DNA of 64,000 nt from Pseudomonas sp. GM21 (GTDB lineage: Bacteria; Pseudomonadota; Gammaproteobacteria; Pseudomonadales; Pseudomonadaceae). Made by a program: the position numbers and the translations under genes. Where the stretch lies: NCBI RefSeq assembly GCF_000282215.1, contig NZ_AKJS01000034.1:1-64000 (forward strand), read 5' to 3'. Of the stretch, positions 55,901-64,000 are shown one piece after another. Under the pieces are notes generated by a model. It was not told the origin of the DNA, ran no database searches, and worked only from the letters and a program-made list of their open reading frames with translations. How positions within the stretch are numbered: the first letter of the stretch is position 1; each line of letters begins with the position of its first letter.

Positions 55901-57807
55901 TGCCCTAGACGCCGCAGGACGGTTTCCCGGTTCCAATGCAGGGGTTGCTCCAGTTCTGTTTGCCAGGCGCCATGACCGTTGTGCCGCAATGACGGCTTAT
56001 AGCTGTCATTGTTGCTTGGGTGTTCAATCTGAAACTGAAGGGCATCGCGAGTTGGCCGTACGGCGTACAGTTTTCCTTCAAGAGGCAGAAGCGTTTTGCC
56101 CTCGTGGCGGTACAGGCCCAGGAGATCGGGGTTTTTCTCTGCCGGCAGTTCGATGGTTTGTTCGTACGGCGCCAGATCCGGCTTCCAGTATCTGGTTTTG
56201 CCCTCTGGTGTGGGTACGGGTTTTAGCGGCGCGATAAGTGCCGCCGTTTCGCGGGATAGGAGGCGACTGAAGGTGCCGGCGGCGATGGCGCCGCCCACCG
56301 CGAAGGTTCCCACTTGCACCGCCGTTTCGACGATGCCGATCAAGTGCTCGAACGCTTGTTTTTTCAGCCCTTGCGCCCAGTCAATGATCCCTTCAAAGGT
56401 CTCGTCGAGAAGCTGGTAGGCCATATAGGCCAGCATCAACTCGCCCAGAAACGGCACAAAGGGCAGGGCAACGAACGTCGCTACTTCAAGGATCGTGGAG
56501 GCGATTTTGCTGAACGCGTCCCACAGCGCCCATCGCGCAGTTTGATCGACACGAGCGGTGGAGACGGCGATTGTGCTCGCGTCGTTGATGATTTTGTTCA
56601 GTTGTCGTTGGTACAGGTGATTCCACAGGCCCGCTCTGAACGGCGTCATCGAAAATTGCAGGTTAGGCTTGTCGATGGGCGTTTCGCGCCAGCTTGGCAG
56701 TGGATCGCCGTGAGTGTGTTGATGCCATGTCACCATTCGCAAGCGACTGTTAAGGTCGGCAAAAAAATGCCCTCGTTCCGCGTGATCGACGAAGCGGCTG
56801 AAGAAGGTTTGATAAGCGGGCGAACGCAGCTTGCGGGTCAGTTCGGTCATGAACGCCACGGTGTCGGCGTACAGCTTGAGCGGATGCTGCGGGTCATCCG
56901 GAATGTAGGCAATGATGCGGGTAGCCTTGGTTGCCCGGCTCGATTTGGCACCAAAAATGACAATGCCGGTCAGCGATGAAGACATCATCGTCAGGTCATG
57001 ACAATGCAGGGGGTGACCGTCCCAAAGCAGGCTCGCGCGTCCTTCCAGTACGCGGTAGATCGCGTTGAAGGCGTCGCTATCAATATCACTGCGTGCATGG
57101 GCCAGGTGCAACGCAGAGCGCAGTGCCGCTTTGTTCGCGCTCATGACATTCGGTTTCAAGACGGCCCCGATCACCGGGTTGGTCAACCCCAGGTTTTCTT
57201 TTAGGTAGGCGTTGTACTGGCCGCCGATGTCCAGCTCCCGGCACAACCGGGTAAAGCCTGGAATCGTGATTTTTCGGGAAACCAGCGGCAGGGTTTCGAA
57301 CTGCCCTGTAGGCGACGGTTTGGTGATAAACGTCGAAGCCGGCTCATAGGCATCAGCCTCGGTCTCTGACGCCTGAAAGTTGTGCAACGCTGCGTCTAGC
57401 AGCGATACCGTCCATGTGCGGGCGGCGCCGGTCTTGATCGCGAAGAAGGGCGTGGCTTGGGGGATGTACAGGCGCAGGAAGGTGGTTTTGACGTCTACGT
57501 CCAGGTCGAACCGGGCTTTCAGGGCCGGCCCCAGAATCGACTCGGCAAAATCCCGGGCGTTTTGCAGTTTTGCCAACATCGAGCCCAACCGGTTTCGCTG
57601 GGCCAGGTGAGTCTGGCTTGAGGTTTTCAGCACCTGATGTTGCAGTCGGTCCGCCGTGCGGTGCCACTGGGGCACTTCAAGGCTGGCGTTCTTCAGGGCG
57701 TTGCGCGTTTCGACTGAGGATTCCAATACCCACGCGGGCAGGTTTCGGTAGAGGTGATGAAAATGGGTGTCCGGTTGGCTGCCGAGTTCAATATCGTCTT
57801 GATTCAT
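52963..57807 (-). CDS. Large dermonecrotic-toxin-like protein with LRR modules
   Basis: A 1614-residue protein of the Pseudomonas dermonecrotic toxin/LRR family. The N-terminal about 650 residues resemble the DUF6543 dermonecrotic toxin domain. A hydrophobic helical stretch (about 440-515, ATFVALPFVPFLGELMLAYM and GTFAVGGAIAAGTF) could insert in membranes. Two leucine-rich-repeat blocks follow (about 1100-1265 and 1410-1575), each preceded by a similar helical linker (about 990-1100 and 1285-1410), so the C-terminal part is an internal duplication. I find no NEL ubiquitin-ligase domain after the last LRR; it ends with a short acidic tail. No signal peptide is visible. It is inserted between argR and aruC. 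Confidence 0.8.
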   Translation of the reverse strand: MNQDDIELGSQPDTHFHHLYRNLPAWVLESSVETRNALKNASLEVPQWHRTADRLQHQVLKTSSQTHLAQRNRLGSMLAKLQNARDFAESILGPALKARFDLDVDVKTTFLRLYIPQATPFFAIKTGAARTWTVSLLDAALHNFQASETEADAYEPASTFITKPSPTGQFETLPLVSRKITIPGFTRLCRELDIGGQYNAYLKENLGLTNPVIGAVLKPNVMSANKAALRSALHLAHARSDIDSDAFNAIYRVLEGRASLLWDGHPLHCHDLTMMSSSLTGIVIFGAKSSRATKATRIIAYIPDDPQHPLKLYADTVAFMTELTRKLRSPAYQTFFSRFVDHAERGHFFADLNSRLRMVTWHQHTHGDPLPSWRETPIDKPNLQFSMTPFRAGLWNHLYQRQLNKIINDASTIAVSTARVDQTARWALWDAFSKIASTILEVATFVALPFVPFLGELMLAYMAYQLLDETFEGIIDWAQGLKKQAFEHLIGIVETAVQVGTFAVGGAIAAGTFSRLLSRETAALIAPLKPVPTPEGKTRYWKPDLAPYEQTIELPAEKNPDLLGLYRHEGKTLLPLEGKLYAVRPTRDALQFQIEHPSNNDSYKPSLRHNGHGAWQTELEQPLHWNRETVLRRLGHSVESFSSAEREQILRISGYHDNVLRETHVENHRPPSLLTDTIKRFRIDRDIQTFIEQIGSDQPEQYSKADPLMQHQLLTRFDSWPVDTLLPEPGAQTHTLRKQTADIARNYRKSLFELRYREQETTEDLPTQRLLADFEGLPTDIAHELASNASGNELRQLHNGTTPQRLKDVARKALEAVRASRAYEGLFSDALATADTHTLALHSLDLLPGWPADVRIEVRDFAPDGTVRDSIGPVDASIRKTLVRNENGVYQVLDDSQTPLFSGDFYQAILQALPDTERTTQGFSIGEGLLLKQRISTQALDHPQLRALFAKNPHRKPFYDPTTMRLPGGTEGYPHIGPATPTLNERVREVYPSISEDEIQSMVLMLQRHPSGARVELSRLANELARLHQDLGRWINDAPTAHPQTRLALSDLDREVARRNRTQLAQEIQRSWRRQSERDFDAPDGSEQYVLRFAEPILGDMPTLTADFSHVSLLSLEGNHTAQGVSEFLNRFSGLRRLELRRFALTTLPEAITRMPNLDALVLSNCGIRMNTATWSKLTALNKLVMLDLYKNPFEIVPRIDSMNELVHLDLSDTNLTAIPVGALQHPKLDTLLLMNNKISELPVELFESSLYEKRGVHLTHNPISNRSRELVKQHHFDSAYDMGVYAPEADIDRVRTLYPGMEVEQASEFVYELPGTLEDGRADLSRLEEELTRLRTDLSAWTADLPAQHPLTGEPFSPLQLIAEQANRDEFKQLVEKCWQREAALDDFGDSLEPTYELSIRPIIIGELPTLSADFSHVSALELLSEDGLTRAGRFLEAFPNLKSLRLRNCTLGDIPDAVFNMGKLRSLSLPNCRVSLSAESANALAGMDQLDYLDLGYNPLTQPPDLSQMPGLATVLLNNAGITEIPKGLLNLEELDWADLSSNAITTVPSDLMELPVETAENITLRGNPLSEESLLRLINYYERTGADFGLDEVINRGEMEISTSEGSEIDE

Positions 57808-57948
57808 GCGCTATTCCCTTAGCGTTTGGTTTGAGCCCCAGCAAAACAGACGAGGATGCAGTGCGTGCGGTACATATTTACCGCACCGGTCGACAAGCCT
57901 GCCTATAACCTGTGCCGGCGGTTTAAACTGCGCCTTTGCGACGCTATA

Positions 57949-57964
57949 TGTCGCATTGCCGTAA
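57949..57964 (+). promoter_or_regulatory. ArgR half-site 1 upstream of aruC
   Basis: TGTCGC-N8-AA, a perfect match to the Pseudomonas ArgR half-site, 146 bp before the aruC ATG. A second perfect half-site in the same orientation lies 51 bp downstream. Confidence 0.7.
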
Positions 57965-57974
57965 ACCCGGGTGA

Positions 57975-59315
<1,341 letters not shown>

Positions 59316-59377
59316 TAGACCCTTCGGCGCCTGATTGTTCAGGCGTCGAACCCAATTTTTATGCCGGGCCGGATCAA

Positions 59378-59471
59378 ACTGTGGGAGCCAGCCTGCTGGC
59401 GATGAGGGCCTGACAGCCAACATCATTGTTGCCTGGCAGGACGCTATCGCTAGCAGGCTAGCTCCCACAGT
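59378..59471. repeat. REP-type inverted repeat pair (family B)
   Basis: Inverted arms ACTGTGGGAGCCAGCCTGCT and AGCAGGCTAGCTCCCACAGT around a 54-bp spacer, in the aruC-aruF gap. It is a diverged copy of the family at 51798-51887. No gene is present in the 227-bp gap. Confidence 0.88.
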
Positions 59472-59542
59472 TGACTCTGAGTTGTTTCAGGGATGGCCCG
59501 GGATTTTTTCTTTTGTAAGTTCTGAGATTAAGGAGTGACACC

Positions 59543-60562
59543 ATGCTGGTGATGCGCCCCGCGCAAATGGCTGATCTGGGCGAGGTACAGCGTCTGGCTG
59601 CGGATAGCCCGATTGGTGTCACTTCCTTGCCGGATGACGTTGAACGCCTGAGCGACAAAATCGCCGCAAGCGAGGCCTCGTTCTCTGCCGAAGTCAGCTT
59701 TAACGGCGAAGAGAGCTATTTCTTCGTCCTAGAAGACACTGCCACCGGCAAGCTGGCCGGTTGTTCGGCCATCGTTGCCTCGGCAGGCTATTCCGAGCCG
59801 TTCTACAGCTTCCGTAATGAAACCTTCGTGCACGCCTCCCGCGAGCTGAAGATTCATAACAAGATTCACGTGCTCTCCCAGTGCCACGACCTGACCGGCA
59901 ACAGCTTGCTGACCAGTTTCTACGTACAGCGCGAGCTGGTGGGGTCGCCTTGGGCCGAGCTCAACTCTCGTGGTCGCTTGCTGTTCGTGGCGAGCCATCC
60001 GGAACGCTTTGCCGATTCCGTGGTGACCGAAATCGTTGGCTACAGCGATGAAAACGGTGACTCGCCATTCTGGGATGCCATCGGCCGCAACTTTTTCGAC
60101 CTCAACTACGCTGAAGCCGAACGTTTGTGCGGTCTGAAAAGCCGCACGTTCCTGGCCGAACTGATGCCGCATTACCCGATCTATGTGCCGCTGCTGCCGG
60201 ACTCCGCTCAAGAGGCGATGGGCCAGGTGCATCCACGGGCGCAGATCACCTTCGACATCCTGATGCGCGAAGGTTTTGAAACCGATCACTACATCGACAT
60301 TTTCGACGGCGGCCCGACCTTGCACGCACGTGTGACGGGAATCCGTTCGATCGCCCAGAGCCGCGTCGTGCCGGTGAAAATCGGTGAGCCGGTCAAAGGT
60401 GCCGGTCGTCAGTACCTGGTGGCCAATGCCCAGTTGCAGGATTACCGCGCCGTGTTGCTTGAGCTCGATTACGCGCCAGGCAAACCCGTGACCCTGGATC
60501 TGGAAGCGGCCGAAGCCTTGGGCGTCGGTGAGGGTGCCAGCGTGCGCCTGGTGGCGGTTTAA
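59543..60562 (+). CDS. aruF: Arginine/ornithine N-succinyltransferase, alpha subunit
   Basis: A 339-residue AstA-family succinyltransferase that transfers succinate from succinyl-CoA to arginine or ornithine, the first step of the AST pathway. Conserved MRPAQMADLGEVQRLA start, LEDTATGKLAGCSAIVA and GSPWAELNSRGRLLFVA are visible. Pseudomonads use a two-subunit enzyme, and the homologous beta subunit follows at 60647. The ATG follows AAGGAGTGACACC. Confidence 0.95.
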   Translation: MLVMRPAQMADLGEVQRLAADSPIGVTSLPDDVERLSDKIAASEASFSAEVSFNGEESYFFVLEDTATGKLAGCSAIVASAGYSEPFYSFRNETFVHASRELKIHNKIHVLSQCHDLTGNSLLTSFYVQRELVGSPWAELNSRGRLLFVASHPERFADSVVTEIVGYSDENGDSPFWDAIGRNFFDLNYAEAERLCGLKSRTFLAELMPHYPIYVPLLPDSAQEAMGQVHPRAQITFDILMREGFETDHYIDIFDGGPTLHARVTGIRSIAQSRVVPVKIGEPVKGAGRQYLVANAQLQDYRAVLLELDYAPGKPVTLDLEAAEALGVGEGASVRLVAV

Positions 60563-60646
60563 CGCCGGCTTGGATTTCCAGAAAGAAATGCCTGGAAAGC
60601 AGCGAAATTTCACGGGTGGCGCAAGCGACCCGTTTGAGGAGATAGC

Positions 60647-63138
<2,492 letters not shown>

Positions 63139-63142
63139 GGCT

Positions 63143-63279
63143 TATGTAGCAGCTGCCGAAGGCGGCGTTCGGCTGCGAAGCAGTCGCGATAGCGGTATCC
63201 ATGATTCTGATCTGGAAACAGGGTGTACCGATTAACGACTGCTACGCAGCCGAACGCAGCCTTCGGCAGCTGCTACATA
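63143..63279. repeat. REP-type inverted repeat pair (family A)
   Basis: Inverted arms of about 43 bp (63143-63186 and 63237-63279), core TGTAGCAGCTGCCGAAGGC, in the aruD-aruB gap. Same family as 44653-44794. Confidence 0.88.
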
Positions 63280-63339
63280 GATCGCATTGCAGTCATTTTA
63301 CTGATGCCTATAACAACAGATTTTCGTGGAGCCTCGCTG

Positions 63340-64000
63340 ATGAAATCCTATGAAGTCAATTTTGACGGTCTAGTGGGGCCGACCCATAACTACGGCGGTT
63401 TGTCCTACGGCAACGTCGCATCCCAGAGCAACAGCCAGCAGTCCTCGAACCCGAAGGAAGCTGCGCTGCAAGGTCTGGCGAAAATGAAAGCGCTGATGGA
63501 AATGGGCTTTCAACAAGGCGTTCTGGCACCACAAGAACGCCCGGACGTGGCTGCACTGCGCCGTTTGGGTTTCAGCGGTACCGATGCTCAAGTGATCGAG
63601 CGCGCCGCCAAAGAAGCGATGCCGTTGCTGGTCGCCAGTTGCTCGGCGTCGAGCATGTGGGTGGCCAACGCCGCCACGGTCAGCCCGAGTGCCGACACCG
63701 CGGATGGCCGCGTGCATTTCACCGCTGCCAACCTCAATTGCAAATACCACCGCAGCATTGAACACCCGACCACCAGCCGCGTGCTGGGCGCCATGTTCGC
63801 CGATCAGCAACACTTTGCTCACCACGCTGCCTTGCCGGCCGTGGCGCAGTTCGGTGACGAAGGCGCCGCCAACCACACCCGTTTCTGCCGTGAATACGGT
63901 GAAGCGGGCGTCGAGTTCTTCGTATTCGGTCGCAGTGCCTTTGATACTCGCTACCCGGCACCACAGAAATACCCGGCGCGCCAGACACTGGAAGCGTCCC
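63340..64000 (+). CDS. aruB: N-succinylarginine dihydrolase (partial, runs off the window)
   Basis: The first 220 codons of AstB/AruB, an amidinotransferase-fold hydrolase that converts N2-succinylarginine to N2-succinylornithine, two ammonia and CO2. The conserved start [20 protein letters not shown] and [17 protein letters not shown] are present, as is [16 protein letters not shown]. The ATG at 63340 follows GTGGAGCC. The gene continues beyond the end of the window. Confidence 0.95.
   Translation, partial: MKSYEVNFDGLVGPTHNYGGLSYGNVASQSNSQQSSNPKEAALQGLAKMKALMEMGFQQGVLAPQERPDVAALRRLGFSGTDAQVIERAAKEAMPLLVASCSASSMWVANAATVSPSADTADGRVHFTAANLNCKYHRSIEHPTTSRVLGAMFADQQHFAHHAALPAVAQFGDEGAANHTRFCREYGEAGVEFFVFGRSAFDTRYPAPQKYPARQTLEAS

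Noticed and set aside
52963..57807. NEL-type E3 ubiquitin ligase
   Set aside because: The last LRR is followed by only about 40 residues without a catalytic cysteine motif.

Overview
The window is a Pseudomonas chromosome, most likely from the P. fluorescens complex. The vanA-vanB-vanR locus, class Ia nrdB, acs, the arginine/ornithine transporter aotJQMOP, the AraC-type regulator argR and the arginine succinyltransferase operon aruCFGDB are all in recognisable pseudomonad form. Several families of pseudomonad REP-type inverted repeats support this. Species-level placement is inference.

Positions 1-8045 hold a vanillate O-demethylase locus (vanA, vanB, convergent vanR) with two palindromic VanR-type operators in front of vanA. 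They are followed by a decayed IS1182-family transposase, a lone flavin monooxygenase and an HBM-type chemoreceptor.

Positions 8276-41612 are accessory catabolic DNA. A left block carries a LysR regulator, a Rieske oxygenase, a SnoaL-like protein, a GlcG-like protein, an amidohydrolase and glutathione-independent formaldehyde dehydrogenase. A pseudogene of a flavin monooxygenase follows. Next comes a rightward run (15419-29078): a DUF1302/DUF1329/YCF48/MMPL envelope set, an MFS transporter, a VanB-like reductase, a RutE-like reductase, a Rieske oxygenase, a fumarylacetoacetate-hydrolase-family (FAH) protein, a DenD-like dehydrogenase and a cyclase-family hydrolase. After a periplasmic Cache protein and a second LysR regulator, a leftward run (39325-31183) encodes two more FAH proteins, a two-domain extradiol-type (VOC) dioxygenase, a D-2-hydroxyacid dehydrogenase, an enolase paralogue, an APH-family kinase, a flavin monooxygenase and a second SnoaL-like protein. 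A divergent GST and an AraC regulator close the island.

My reading is a pathway for a (probably methoxylated) aromatic compound: Rieske demethylation feeding formaldehyde to FdhA, flavin hydroxylation, extradiol cleavage and hydrolysis by FAH enzymes. A C3/C4 hydroxyacid fragment may then be salvaged through dehydrogenase, kinase and enolase steps. I do not recognise the substrate or the complete gene set. At least eleven leaders in positions 1-39738 carry an AANAANAA Hfq/Crc-type motif close to the start codon, which suggests coordinated catabolite repression. Housekeeping leaders (nrdB, aotJ, aruC) lack it; acs has one.

Positions 42357-64000 are core genome: nrdB, a DUF2790 protein, acs, aotJQMOP-argR and aruCFGDB (aruB runs off the end). 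A 1614-residue dermonecrotic-toxin-like protein with two leucine-rich-repeat modules lies between argR and aruC. Pseudomonas ArgR half-sites (TGTCGC-N8-AA) lie upstream of aotJ and aruC.
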